Below the pieces are notes generated by a model, which saw nothing but the letters and a program-made list of their open reading frames with translations, was not told the DNA's origin and searched no databases. A stretch of DNA of 64,000 nt from Heterocephalus glaber. Its lineage: Eukaryota; Chordata; Mammalia; Rodentia; Bathyergidae. Made by a program: the position numbers and the translations under genes. The stretch is from the NCBI RefSeq assembly GCF_000247695.1, contig NW_004624854.1, forward strand, positions 1,993,157 to 2,057,156. The letters are read 5' to 3'. Below, piece after piece: positions 12,301-24,290 of this stretch; the stretch's first letter is position 1; each line of letters opens with the position of its first letter.

Positions 12301-13357
12301 CTCAAGGCTGGAGAGTCTTAGCCCTGTAATGATCTACATTTTGAGTGGGTCAAAGAACGACTTGCGGAAGGAAGCATCTTGTGTGATGTGGGGCTTACAG
12401 CATCATCTCCAGTCTCTATGCAAAGCATGCAGTGATGTCTAAACCCAGAGTGACATCCACAAATGGTCTCCAATACTAAATGATGGTCAGGACAAGGGAG
12501 TTCTGGTGAGTGACTATAGAGAAAGGTAATGGACTGAGTATCTCAAAGAATCTCGAAGAAAGGATTTTGAATATTTTTACCACAAACAAGTAACAGTTGA
12601 ATAGAGAGATACAGTTGCCCTGATTTGAACATTACGTAATATATATGTATCAAAACATCACATGTACCCCATAAATACGTACAAATTTATGTGTCAATTA
12701 GAAAGCCCATTATCCCTTAGGGGATAAAATTGGTCCTAACTGAGAACCAGTGACCTAAAATACTCATATTTGCAATCAGCTTGGAGCAGTGTGCTAACTT
12801 GTGAGAGATTTGTATTACTTAACTGGTTGACAGAGACCCTATAAGTCTGACATAATCACCCATTTAACAAAAGCCTACTTCTCATGACAATCACACCTTT
12901 TCAAATGACACAATTTGTTTTGCCTGCATAATTGAGAGTTAACCGGCTGTGGTAATTAGCCCAATTGGACATAATGTTTCTTCAGAAAAAGAAAAATTGA
13001 TGCACCTTCATGTCCATGAAAATTCCCCCTGAGTAGGAGAGTAATGAATAATACATCCAAGATAAAACGTGTCTGACTCTGGTCCACAGACCTCAGATCT
13101 AAGGGAGGCATGGCACTACTACAGAATTGCTAATCATCAGACCCAAATCATTTCAGCTTTATGCTCTAAATAGACCAAAACATGAGTCATTAGGCATTAA
13201 TGACATGAAACTTCACAGGTTGGAAGCCAAGGTGAAATAACACAAAAGAATTCATTAAGAAAGAATGAAGTGGATATGAAAGGTATTTTAGCAATGAATT
13301 ATTTTCCAGAAGTTAATTCACATTATGTGACAACTTAGGTCTTCAGAAAGAATCTTT
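9391..13357. other. Unassigned AT-rich DNA
   Basis: About 4 kb with no gene or repeat family that I can support, apart from the palindromes at 10333-10379. Open frames are short and resemble no known protein. Confidence 0.45.
10333..10379. repeat. Overlapping palindromes (cruciform-prone)
   Basis: Three inverted repeats overlap. A 16-bp perfect palindrome lies at 10340-10355. Eleven-base arms at 10350-10360 and 10364-10374 enclose a 3-base loop. Outer arms at 10333-10343 and 10369-10379 are also exact complements. The segment is AT-rich and can fold in alternative hairpins. Confidence 0.9.
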
Positions 13358-13360
13358 GAG

Positions 13361-13415
13361 CCTGCCTCACAAGAACAAGGTCTCGAGTTCGATCCCTGGT
13401 ACAAAAAAAAAAAAA
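13361..13415 (+). mobile_element. ID-like SINE, 5'-truncated
   Basis: Only the 3' half of the tRNA-derived unit is present: anticodon-side sequence, a B-box like 'gagttcgatccc', 'tggtac' and a 13-base A tail. An imperfect target duplication flanks it ('aagaatctttga' before, 'aagagtctttga' after), so the 5' truncation happened at insertion. Confidence 0.9.
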
Positions 13416-14510
13416 GAGTCTTTGAAACAAGAATCAAACTTTGCAGGATCGTTTTGGTTATTGCATTCTGTGTAATGCTAATCAGATGTAGTTCCTGATT
13501 ATTAAAAAAAAGTTAAAAATTTTGGCTTTTAGTCCATAGCCACTTTAATTTTTTTGTTTTTAATATATACTGTATTCAAGCCATTTGTGATCAATACAGT
13601 CAGATGATAAATCATAAGTAATCTTACAGAATTAAAGAAGAAATAATCATTTTATTTAAAAGTATCAAATCAAAGAAACAATTCCCAGATAGAATTTGAA
13701 CTGCTTTTCAGATTATGAAGTGTGTTTTCTGAGATGAGCCTCTGCTGTCTCTAAGGTTGTGAGTTTGAAAAACTCCCCAAATACTTTTTCTATAAATTAA
13801 GGATAACAATATTTGTCCTACGTATTTCACAAAGTTGTATTGGAAATAATACTAAGTGTAAAAGAAAATATATCATTAATCCTAAAAGCAATCTTCTTAC
13901 AGAGTCTTTCAGAAATGATTCAGTTGTTCCATAAAAACAAACCAAATTAGGCTGGATTTTGGTGATCATTCATTATTCAGGGATAGTAGGATTTTCAAAC
14001 CTTGAGGAGGGAAGATATTGAAGTTTCCTTACAAGTATGGATGTGGGTCATTGTCAGTGAAATACCAGAAAAATGTTCAAGGAGGAATAGTTTATATTTA
14101 GGACTTGGTAGATGATTTTTCTATTAGCACTCATCCTGAAAACTAATCTTTGAACTTTAATATCATAGAGGGCAGAAAAGAAATTCACCATGACTATTAT
14201 AATCAGGGAAGGATTTTTCTTTTGTAATTATAAGTACTTACAGGAAGTTGTGACAAAGAATGAAATTTTCTTATGGATTGGGAGTGGAGAGTTGAGAAAC
14301 AAAGAATAAGAAATACATATATATGCATAGATATATTTATGTGTGTGATACATATATATATGTATTTTATACACAGCCATGTTTTAAGTCAATATTGTGA
14401 ATGTTTTCACATTTTTGATAGGGGTTTTATTTTGCATACTGGATAATTTTAGAGATTATTGATTCCATAATTTCAATTTATTCATGTATGATTTGTACGA
14501 ATTGGGTCTT
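13416..14510. other. Unassigned AT-rich DNA
   Basis: No gene is recognised. A stretch near 13790-13870 weakly resembles a MIR SINE but is too decayed to call. Confidence 0.4.
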
Positions 14511-14516
14511 TGGGGC

Positions 14517-15074
14517 TTTTTTTTTGGTTTTATTTTATTTTCCAAGACTTGAATTATTTATTGAAATAATACTCTTTAAATGCTATTTTCATATTATTCT
14601 TGATATTTAAGATCTCAGAGAAAGTTTAACTAGATCATTTTGAATAATTTCTTCCCCATTTTGCTTAGTCTCCCAACACCAACCGTTGTTGATGTCTCCA
14701 GAAACAGATGGTTGTGGGTGGATTGTTGAGTGAGATTCTCTGCATCTTAGTCTCAAGACTGCACAGTTGCTGTTGGAAAGGTTACAGAAATGACAACTGG
14801 TATCCAAGAAGTTGCAAACCGGAGAGTGAAAATAGCCAGGCAACTGTATGGAGCCTTTCCAAATGGAAGAGCCTTTGATGAAATCTTGACATCTCTCATG
14901 GAAGAACATGCAGCACTTGCAGCAGGTTTGCATAGCAGGAAGGTGGCTGGCATATTGGCAGCGCTTTTCATATCTGCACTTTAACAAGTTTCTTGATTCA
15001 ACCACAAATGAAAGTGTCTGTGGGAGATTCTTTTCTACAGTGAGACATTTTCTTTCTCCTTGAATGAGAGACAA
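14517..15074 (-). pseudogene. Possible processed pseudogene, unrecognised
   Basis: A patch of higher GC carries a minus-strand frame of 155 codons (14607-15074) with many Cys. Downstream on that strand an AATAAA signal (plus-strand 14557-14562) precedes an A-rich tail (T-rich at 14517-14542), the layout of a retrocopied mRNA 3' end. I do not recognise the product. Against this, the plus strand is also open over 14790-14984 with a helical-looking product, so the coding direction is not settled. No target duplication was found. Treat it as a candidate only. Confidence 0.3.
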
Positions 15075-15851
15075 TGGATATGTTCATTCCCATTTACCTG
15101 TCATGTCCTTAGGTAAACTACCATTTTTATTTTCTTTTTCTTCCATTCAAAAAGTAGAATGGCTAAGAAAATACTAAATTATCCTCTATCATTCAAGTAA
15201 CTGTGAGTTAAAGCAGATATTCAAAATACAGTGAACTTTCGTTTGAGTTTAGGAACACATTTAGGGCAGAATTCTAGAATTCCAACATCCAAGAATATTT
15301 TGCCTGAATTTGTGTTTTAAGTAAGACCTTTTTAAGACCCAGCCTGATACAAGTTAGCTACACACGTCTGTAAATATGGCTTGATTTTATTTACAACTTT
15401 TCTTTATTTGCCTCTTTCTTCTCAGCCATTCGATGAAATTTTTAGTACCCCTTTCAATTTAGTGAACATGTAAAAGTGGAAGAAAGTACATTGTAAATGT
15501 GTTCTTATATAATATTACACCTGTTTGTGCATTGTTTCTATTATGTGATGTCAACTAGATCACTCTGTGACTTCTTTGTGTAGCAAACGGTGCTCCTACT
15601 GCATGCTTGGACCCGCACCTTCATCTCAGAACTTGCCCAGGGTTTCTGCAGATTCCACCAGCAGCTGTGTGGCTTGGCGAGCATTAGGAAGGGTTGGGTT
15701 GGAGGCCAGCTGGCCTCTCCACTTCTCTCCTTTTCCGGATTCTCACCCCACCTCCTTCCTTTTTAATAACCCCTATGATATTCAATTTCCTACTCTTGAA
15801 TATGAAGTGCAGAGAATTCAAAAACTCAGAATAATAATTTTAAAACAGTGA
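15075..15851. other. Unassigned DNA
   Basis: A 94-codon plus-strand frame at 15567-15851 runs into the SINE that follows and resembles no known protein. Nothing else is recognised. Confidence 0.45.
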
Positions 15852-15970
15852 GGGCCGGGTATGTATCTCAGTGGCACTGCATCTGCCTGGCAAGAGCAAG
15901 GTCCTGAGTTTGATCCCCAGTACCAAAATAAACAAACAAACAAATTAATTAACTAAATAAAATAAGTAAA
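15852..15970 (+). mobile_element. ID-like SINE with complex A-rich tail
   Basis: A full tRNA-like unit runs from 'gggccgggta' through an A-box ('tatctcagtggc') and B-box ('gagtttgatcccc') to 'agtacc'. It is followed by an (AAAC)n/(AAAT)n tail of ~45 bases, a common fate of SINE A tails. Confidence 0.92.
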
Positions 15971-16369
15971 ATAATGATAACTTGGTCACACATGGCCTGG
16001 GAATATGAGGAAATGATAGTCTGTATACATCAACTGTTTCCAGAGCAAGACAGCTATTAAATGCCTATTTTATCATCCATTGCTTGGTGTTCTTTGGGGA
16101 ATTATAAATGAGAATGTCAGTTCCGAAATCCGTGTTCCACCCTCAATGAGACTAATTGAAAGGCCTACATAATGTAGATGGTATATTTGCATTGGTAGAC
16201 ATTCTACTGGAGAATAGCCTTTTGAATTGAGCCAATTTACTCAATGGGAGACATTCAGTATTCTCTTTCCCATATATCTCAATGGTAATTTAAGGTACTG
16301 ATATACAGAATTTTAGTGAAACATGGAAAGAAAAGTGAGGTGGATCAAGTTTTTGCTTGTTTTTAAATT
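15971..16369. other. Unassigned AT-rich DNA
   Basis: Nothing is recognised in this stretch. Confidence 0.5.
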
Positions 16370-16765
16370 AATTTCCATAGGGCACTTTTAGCTTTAGAGA
16401 AAAATTGAAAATGAAGTACAGAGATGTCCTATTTACTTCCTTTCCATGTACACCCATCTGCCCATAGTTTTCCTAGTTATTAAGATCTTGGACTGGTACA
16501 GTATATTCGTTACAATTGGTGAACCATTATTGATGTATTATCATGAACTGAAATCCACAGTTCATTCTTTAGGCTACATGGCTCTAAAGGTTTTGACAAG
16601 CATGTAATGACGTGTACCCACCATGGTATTACCTTCCAGAATAATTTTACTGTCTTAGAAATGCTCTATATATTCATTCCCTCCACCACTTCCAGCCCTG
16701 CCACCACTGGTCATTTTTAATTGTCTTAATAGTTTTGTTTTTTGAGAGAAAGTGTTTGAATTTAA
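16370..16765 (-). mobile_element. Old L1 (L1M-type) 3' region, antisense
   Basis: The plus strand matches the familiar antisense 3' part of mammalian-wide L1M elements: 'tggtacagtatattcgtta' followed by 'ggtgaaccattattgat', then 'ttttgacaagcatgtaatga', then 'ccaccactggtc'. It is highly diverged and non-coding. Confidence 0.65.
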
Positions 16766-18314
16766 ACCTCTTTATATAAAATGCTCCTCTTAAATAGCAG
16801 ATATTTCAATTTCCAATAGGAATGGCACAAAATTAAAAAATTATATGATGAGTACACTTAAGAAAAACAGCTGTGTTCAACATTTGCTTAGGTCTTGAAT
16901 GTGGGAATCTGAATGACTAATTCACTTATAAAATAGGAAATACAGGCTAATGATGCTAATGCACATTTAAACATAAATATAGCAGTTTCAAAACCCATGG
17001 CTCTGGGAAATGCTTTTATTTTTTTTTATTTTTTATTTGTTTTACTGATTCTTTAGTAAGTCGGAAACAATTTACAGTAGTAAAGACTCTTTGCAACCAA
17101 ATGTAATAATTACTCCATTTACTTCATGGTGGTTCCATTTGGAAAATCAGTGGTGATCAGAACAGGAGAGAGAGGGGCCAAAGAGGTAAGTGGCAGATGG
17201 TCACAGAATGGTTTTCTGTTTTGTTTTGTTTTAAAACTGAAAGGCCAAGCAAAGCCACAAACAACTCCAGGGAACAGAAAGCATTTTTACCCGAGTAAAA
17301 TCATGTGAAGCAATTCCAAACTCAGAATCGATCATTTCTCTTACAAAGTAACTTCCAATAATTTTCTGAGGAATTTTGAAGTTTCTTAAATATTGTATTC
17401 TGAGGAGCAGGAGGAGGAGGAGGAGGAGGAGGAGGAGGAGGAAGCAGCAGCAATTTTTGGATTGGTAGCACTTTCAAAAATGAAATTTTGGCAAGTTTAG
17501 CTCTACTCTCTTGCTGTACAGTACAGGGTAATGTTCATTAGGGTTGTATTGAAAATGATCCATTTTAGTACAGTGCAAAATCTGTTCTAACTCAAAATAA
17601 ATTCAAATTCAGTAAAAACCTAAGGGTGAAGGGGAAACATTTTTACTCTTCTGTAAATAGTGGCTTTATCATATGTAAGTTGCATTCTAAAAATGTTCAA
17701 AAGTGTGTCATGATTGTTTTCTAAAGATAAAATCAGTTATTACATTAGCAAATCAATTAGGCATTTTGTAGGAATCTAAAAATTGATAATGCCAATCATT
17801 AAAAGACCCCAGAGAAAAGATTTAAATATTTATATGTTTTCTGTAGCAAGGACTACAACTCTAAAAAGTTTGCATGTGAGCTGCATCAAAATTTTCTGCT
17901 CTACTTTAAAATTGATGCATATCAAATCATTATAATGTTATTAAAATAGTCTTCTATTTTGTTAAACAATATGCTTATTCCTTATTTACATATTGAGCAG
18001 AAAATATTAAATAAAGATCAATAGAAACTTTGACAGTAGCCAGCGAAATGCAAGATTTTAAAATAATTTTTGTGGATGTAAATTTCAAAGGCAAGATACA
18101 TATGTACTATTGTATTAAATATTGGCATTTAAAAGATTTAAACGTGCTATATTTTTCTAAGATAACCACATTGTAAGTCATTTAGCAAAGTATGATAAAA
18201 TTCATCACAACTGGAGCCAAAAGAATGGAGTTCTAAAGTCACATTTAGAACATCCTTACCTTGGGCTAAAGGTACCTAAATTTATTTTCCAAATCTCAGT
18301 GTCCTCAACATACT
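16766..18314. other. Unassigned AT-rich DNA with an (AGG)n run
   Basis: No gene is recognised. It contains the trinucleotide run listed separately at 17408. Confidence 0.5.
17408..17443. repeat. (AGG)n microsatellite
   Basis: About 12 units of a purine-only trinucleotide, followed by GCA units. The G-rich strand could form quadruplex or triplex structures. Confidence 0.95.
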
Positions 18315-19018
18315 TGTGATAGTTTGGATATTAAATATCCCCTGAAATCTCATGCCTTGAAGGCTGAATGCCTCATGCAACAGTGTTCAAGGGTGCAGCT
18401 TTGGGGTGGAGATTGGATCTGGAGGGCTATGAATCCATGAATGGGTTTGTGGGTTCCTATGTTAATAAGCTGTTGGGAGGGGGCAGAAAGTTTAGGAGGA
18501 ACTTAGCTGGAGGAAGTAGGTCGTTGTGAATGTGCATGCACTTGAGGGGTGTACTTTATCCTTCCTCCTCCTCTTCCTCCTCTTCCCTTCTTCTCCTCCT
18601 CTTCCAATCTTCTTTTCCCTTTTTCTCTTCCCCTTAACCCTCTCCTTCCTCCTGTTCTTCTTCTTCCTTCTCCTCTTTCCCTTCCTCCCGCTTCTCTTCC
18701 TCCTCCCCCTTTTTCTTCTCCTTGTTCTTTTTCTCCCTCTTCCTCTTCCGCTGCTTCTCTACTCCTCCTCCTGCCTCCTCCTTTTCCCCTCCCCTTCCCC
18801 TTCTCCTCTGTCTTCTCCTCCTTTTGCCCTTTTTCTCCCTCCCTCTCTCCTTCCAGGCTACTATGAGATGAGCAGCTCTGCTTTCACCGGTGTTCCCTGC
18901 CTTGATATCTGGTCTACCTCACTACAGAAGAAATGAGAGCCAAGTGACAATGGGCTGAAACCTCTGAAACCATGAACTGAAACAAACCTTATAAATCAGA
19001 AAGCTGACTAACCCAATG
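18315..19018 (+). mobile_element. MaLR-type LTR containing a large pyrimidine expansion
   Basis: The left part starts 'tgatagtttggatat', like MaLR LTRs. The right part contains 'ctatgagatgagcagctc', 'ctgaaacctctgaaaccatg' and ends 'agctgactaaccca', the usual 3' terminus. Between them (18556-18853) sits a ~300-bp almost pure C/T tract not expected in the family, so the LTR is split by a simple-sequence expansion. Confidence 0.75.
18556..18853. repeat. (CCT/TTCC)n-rich pyrimidine tract
   Basis: Nearly 300 bases made mostly of C and T on the plus strand, in irregular TCC, CTT and TTCC units. It produces long chance frames of Leu, Pro, Ser and Phe that are not genes. Tracts like this can form intramolecular triplex DNA. 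Confidence 0.95.
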
Positions 19019-20050
19019 TTCAACAGAAAAAAGTGGTTTTCTATGAATTTCTAAATAAGTGTACTTTCATATACATGAAAAACTATCCAATGATTGCTTT
19101 TGTAGTTTAACATGACGTAGTACATTAATGATTTTAAAGAAAGCATGTGAACAAATCCTCCCTCAGAAATGTCCATAAAAGCAAAAGAATGGAAACAATA
19201 TAGATAATATTTGAGGAAGTCAAAGTTTACGCATCTAAAAGGTAAAGTACATCAGGATGTAGAGAGGGAAGTAGTGCCACTAAAATCTGGAATGATGACA
19301 ACCACTGTTACATAAATCTTCAATAGTCTTACATTCTTTTTCCTGGATATATATTTTTGGCCATATTGCATGAGCCACATCTACTGCAAAATTACACCAC
19401 ACATTCTGTGGCTACATTCTTAAGCATGTTTAATCCATCCTTCTCATTCCCGGCCAAGACAATGGTGTGGTCCAACCGTACTTCTAAACTACTTGTACCT
19501 TCACTCTGTGAAGACTCAAATTATTCTGCTGGACCTGAACTTGGTCTTTGGACTGACTGGGATGCAGCTAATATGCCCGGGGTGAAAGTAGCATGAGCTT
19601 GAATTTCAACCCTTAATTCTTGGGTGATGGGAGAAAGTGGTGTGTAAGACCTATTTGTGTGATTCTGCATCTCAAGCAACTTTCTTATATCCTAGTTGTT
19701 TGGAACACTTTTTTCTGATTGCTATATACGATGTTCAAACACCATTAGTTTGGGACAAGACTCAAGTCTGGGAACCTAGCCTAAGTCAGCAAATTCTAGG
19801 GCTGCTTTTTTGTGAACTGGGTGCTGAACAGAATTAGATCAGTCGTGTCAGCAAGAAAGCCATCCAACATGTTTTTCCAAATAATCTAGCAAAGACTCCC
19901 AAGTGCTTTGCCTACATTTCAAGTTTGAGAAGCATTGCTTTGGGAATGATGTGACCAAGAAGTCTTAATTTTAGTCTAGGGTTTACTGTTCACTCTATGT
20001 AAACAACAAAAACAAATAGAGGAAATATGTAAGTTTTTAGTTTTATTTCA
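19019..20050. other. Unassigned DNA
   Basis: No gene or repeat family is recognised. Frames of 79 and 66 codons at 19357 and 19637 look like chance. Confidence 0.45.
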
Positions 20051-20054
20051 GCTC

Positions 20055-20210
20055 ATTGGCAGCACTTCATCTGTAAGTTTCTCCATGTGTAATATAAAGA
20101 ATCAAGGCACATCCCAAAGGGTTTAGGTGGAGATTAAGAAAATGACCCACAAGATAGGCACACCTGCTACCGTACTCAGCATATAGCAAGTGTTTGTTCT
20201 TGAGATCGTT
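20055..20210 (+). mobile_element. MIR SINE, plus strand
   Basis: It follows the MIR order: 'cttcatctgtaa' (from 'cctcatctgtaaaatgg'), a region like 'gagattaagaaaatg', then 'ctcagcatatagcaagtgtt', which corresponds to the MIR 3' core. MIRs are ancient mammalian tRNA-derived SINEs. Confidence 0.65.
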
Positions 20211-20364
20211 AACGTTGACCCTCAAAATGAGATGATTTCTGATTCCGAAACCAGTCTGACTTGTTCACGATAGCTGGTAGCGCACAGCAATTATACTCAG
20301 TCTTTCTGTCTTAACATGAATTAGCCACCAGTGATAAACACAATAGCAAAAGACACCTGCTTAA

Positions 20365-20500
20365 TGTTATAAACACATACTGAGCAGTTTCAAGACCTTA
20401 TGACGTTGGATAATTATGGCAACATGGGCAGGTTGAAACTATTATTATCATTTCAATTTACAAAGAAGAAAGTGAGACTCTGGTGATTAAGTGGATACTC
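20365..20500 (-). mobile_element. MIR SINE, minus strand
   Basis: The plus strand gives 'acacatactgagcag', 'actattattatcattt', and 'tttacaaagaagaaagtgag', the complement of the MIR core and its 'cctcatctgtaaaatg' region. It lies ~150 bp from a MIR in the opposite orientation. Confidence 0.6.
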
Positions 20501-21139
20501 CAGTTTCATCAGCCCATAAACATTGGGGTCATTTCTTGAATAGTTGCTGTCTGACTGTAAATTCCATCCACAAACTTAGTAAGTACCACAGGATGCTCAA
20601 GCTGTACTGTAGTAGGGGTGCTAGCCAAGAATCAAGAATGAAAAGGTTTTTAGGGTATGAGGAATGTTATATCAGAGCTGCCTACGAAAAATAGAACTTT
20701 TCGAGATTAACATGTCCAGATACTGTTTATTTAGAGGAAGAAAAAGCTGAGAATTTCAAAGTGTGATTTTACACAAGGCTACATGAAATGGATTCTCATT
20801 TATTTTGTTCAAAGTCATTGTCTGTTCTCACAAACATCATGGATTACTGGAAATTTCATAATCTTTTCTACATCCTGGAATTTAAATGTCCCTTTAAAAT
20901 TTATGTCAGTATTAAAACAGCTTTTGTGGACCTTTATATCTCTGACTTTACTGAATTGTATTTTCCATATGAGACATGGAAACCTGGTATTATTAATTTT
21001 AAGATATCTATCAGTATGTTCTCTCTTTCTCTCTCTGGCTTATTTTTCTACTGAATATGCATGGTCCAGTTATTCACTATTAAGACCACTTTGTTTTTGA
21101 TATCTGGCAACTATGGTTTCAAATTCTAATTCAAATTTT
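20501..21139. other. Unassigned AT-rich DNA
   Basis: No gene is recognised. Overlapping frames at 20783-21100 (105 codons) are rich in Phe, Leu and Ser and look like chance from AT-rich DNA. Confidence 0.45.
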
Positions 21140-21217
21140 GAGAAATGTGTTAGTTATTTGTTAGTGCACAACAAAGCATTATATACTTAATGGCTTAAAA
21201 TAACATTTATCCCATCA

Positions 21218-21255
<38 letters not shown>

Positions 21256-21500
21256 GGCTCCCTGAAAAGTCTACAGTCAAGGTGTTGCCAATTGGGGTAT
21301 CCCTGGCAAGATCACAGTCAAGTGGCTCTTGGCAAAGTTCATTTCCTCACTGCTGCAGAACACACAGGTGCTTCCTTTGTCTAGGCCCACAGGAGACGTT
21401 GTCTGACATCCCTCATTTTAGGCTTCTCTCAAGTCAGTACTCCAGGGGGGAATATTATAAGGACAACCTGGTTTGGTTATCGCAGCTCATTCCCATACCA
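21140..21500 (-). mobile_element. MLT1-like MaLR LTR, minus strand, with (GT)n insert
   Basis: The plus strand is the complement of an MLT1 LTR: 'gtgttagttatttgttagtg', 'ttaatggcttaaaataacat', 'gtctacagtcaaggtgttg', and 'ttataaggacaacctggtt'. A (GT)16 run at 21221-21252 interrupts it. Confidence 0.6.
21221..21252. repeat. (GT)n microsatellite
   Basis: A pure run of 16 GT units inside an old LTR. Confidence 0.97.
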
Positions 21501-23879
21501 TTGTGTAATTTGGCAATCAGTATTTGAGAAGCAGGCATGGAGGGTGGTGGGATCTCACTCAGCTGTTGCTTAGGGGTGTCCTGCAGTGGTCTGTCAGGGG
21601 GATACAGCCAGTCATCTTGAGGGCAAATTTTTCATTCGACAAAGAGTAACTTCTGATGCTCCTCTGTGTTGTATACACCTGTGAGGGGCATAACATATCA
21701 CCTGAGCATCACTAACAGCCCGCACTTTGTTATGTGCGATGGCTGATCTTTATTATTTTTGTTTGATGCAAAATAATTTCTTTGGAAGGAAAGGAAATAG
21801 AATTTTCTTCATTACTTTTGCAAGCCCAGGTTTGTAATGTTCTCTCTGTTGGACAGAAGTGGCTCTGACTTGTATCAGGTGGGTATTAATTGTGGGAGGG
21901 CCTCCCACAGAGAAAATCACCAGGAAGGGAGTCCAGACCAGCATCCAGATACAGCTTCGTACCTTCTCTGAGGCAGTGCGGGCTGGGTCTGCTCCTGCTG
22001 GGGTGCCACTGGTCTCCCCCTGGGCGTGGTCAGACAATCTCATGAGAGGCCCTACTTGGGAGCAATGGCTGGTCATGGAAACATACATTGTAGTGCTCTC
22101 AGTTTAGATGCAAAACAAAAAAGATTTCCAGGCAAACAGAGCAGCAGAATTATATTCCACAGAGCGAGTATGCTGTGCTTTCTGAAGGAATGTGGTTCAG
22201 CAAGGGTTTTGTTGAGGAACAGATATACAGAGAGGGTCCAGCCCTGGTTTTAAATATGACCAGTGTGGTAGCAAAGATTTGAGAACAGCTAAAAATTTCT
22301 GCCTGTCTTCAGATTATTAATGTTTACCAAGTAGATCTTCTCTAGTGTGTGGAAACATACCACACATTGGACTGATTAAAATTCCACAATTATTTGCTAA
22401 CTAAAGGCCTGAAATGGAAAAACTGTAGGTCCTACTAATGTGGGCAGGTTACAGCTTAAGTGATTGATTAATTCAAATTAAAAACAACAGATGGGGAAGG
22501 AAAAACCAGAGGTGCTGATAAAAGTACTTCCAGGTCTCACTGAAATCAGTGCCATCATTCACTTCACAATCATTTAACTCACTTTTTTTTGTAACTTCTG
22601 TGTCCCTTACTATTATGCACCAGGAGAGAAAAAAAGCTTCATTACAGCAAGACCAGCACACGGGAGAAAGCCAGAAAACTGCATTTATCTCAGAGTCACC
22701 TTGCAACTAATAATGAACAGAAAGTACAACTCTATTCTCAGTTTATTTTCCATGTAAACCAGGCAGTCACTCACAATTATGTTTCCACATCCAATTTTTT
22801 AGTGATTGTCAATTTCTTTGTGCTTGCTGTGCTTTTTCAAAGCAAAACATCTGCATTAAAAGTGCACAACTGAGAGACACTCAGATTAAAATGGACTAAA
22901 ACAAACAAACAGAAATATCAGGTGGAGACTATGGGAGCAAGAAAGAATGTCATAGGGTTTACTTGAATCACAGCACATCTTCCAAAGCTGTACTAGGGTT
23001 AGAAATGCTCTGGATGCTTGGTTATTTGAGTTCTGCTCCTCAGCCAAGGATAATTTATAGTATTCTATAAGCAAAATTTTAAAAAATATCAATGTGAGAC
23101 ATTTTGTTAATAAGCTGGACATATGCTTCTTCTTTCCATGAGGTTTAGATGTGCTGAGTGGACGTACTGATTGGTGACCTTTTCCGGCTCCCAGTTTCCT
23201 TACAATTTATGTGTGGGATGGGATTAAGCTGACCCTATAACGGCTTTCCAAATTCAACAGTGTTCTTGACAATTAAGTGCACTTGAAAAGATTAATGTAA
23301 GTATATAACCTCTGCTTTGTAGTGATGTATCTGGCAAACATGTTTCCGAATAACTTAGAAATGCTGTGATTTGATGCTAAAAGATTGAGAACTAAGGCTG
23401 GGCACAAAGACAAAACAGTTACTTGGTAGGAAAACTATTGGGTGAGAATCAGCAAATTTCTTTACCCTCTGTTTGCTTATTTCAAGAAAACTCATCATTG
23501 AATTTTAATCAATTTGATATAAAGCTACAGAGTTAATTTTGGAGTGGTTTAATCTGCCATTTCTCTTCTCAATGTTAAATGAGAAGCCCATCATTCATCA
23601 CTGTTTACCTGTCTGTATTTTCCAGGAGCCATGTCTTTTATTAGCCACTGAAATCAGGGAATGCCCATTGTCTGTGGGTTTGGTGTTGGCGAATTGGCCT
23701 GCTTGCTAAAATTTATTGTAACCATAAAGTCAGTGTTTAGGACACTTGCTAGGCTCACTGCAGACAAACTCGGACAAGGTGAAGCAGAGGACATGTTGGG
23801 GCAGCCAAGGTGCATTCTCAGCTCAGGCAAAAGGAGCAGATGCTCTGCCTTCTCCAGCTCTCCCGCTGCGAATTAACGT
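21501..23879. other. Unassigned DNA
   Basis: No gene is recognised. A GC-richer part at 21840-22090 is open on both strands (82 codons plus, 111 codons minus), and neither product is familiar. It may be a decayed LTR or internal retroviral sequence, but I cannot show that. Confidence 0.4.
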
Positions 23880-24290
23880 TCTGTTGGTGATTTCATCAGT
23901 GCCACGTCTTTGCATTTTGGGCTTCTTTGGTGAGTCATTGTTTATACTGGCTCCTAAGAGTGGTGCTGAAGTGTTATCTAATGCTCCTAAGTGCAAGAAA
24001 GCTGTGAATACAAAGAGAATTCATGTTAGATCAGCTTTGTTCAAACAGGCTTTGTGGTATCATGGATTGTAGATTCAAAGTTAATGAATACAGACATATA
24101 TAATACTATATGTATAATTTTTAAAAAGAAATCCATTCAAAACACAACTATGCACTGACTGGTAAAATATTCTAAGCACGATTTTGTAAAACCTAACCCT
24201 GTATTTCCTCTAAAGGCAATAGTTCAATATAAGTTAAATTTTTGGCAATTCTATAGAATACAACTAATATGAAAAATGAGAATCACACAC
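23880..24290 (+). mobile_element. Tigger (pogo-type) DNA transposon fossil, internally deleted
   Basis: The segment holds the start of a Tigger transposase: a frame at 23953-24012 reads 'APKSGAEVLSNAPKCKKAV', the typical N terminus before the CENP-B-like DNA-binding domain. It then jumps to sequence typical of the element's 3' side ('aaaacctaaccctgtatttc'). The middle of the transposase, including the DDE catalytic part, is absent, so this is a dead or non-autonomous copy. Confidence 0.75.

Noticed and set aside
12275..12420. MIR-like segment
   Set aside because: Resemblance to the MIR core is limited to a dozen bases and the rest does not follow.
18526..18936. 136- and 105-codon plus-strand frames rich in Leu, Pro, Phe and Ser
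   Set aside because: They are translations of the C/T simple-sequence tract inside an LTR and have no coding signal.
20783..21100. Overlapping 105- and 88-codon Phe/Leu/Ser-rich frames
   Set aside because: Hydrophobic composition follows from T-rich DNA; there is no motif, splice signal or paralogue.
21225..21527. 100-codon frame starting with a Cys-Val repeat
   Set aside because: The start is a (GT)n microsatellite and the rest lies in an old antisense LTR.
21753..22253. Open frames on both strands as a retroviral gene
   Set aside because: No retroviral motif can be seen in any frame; raised GC alone accounts for the open frames.
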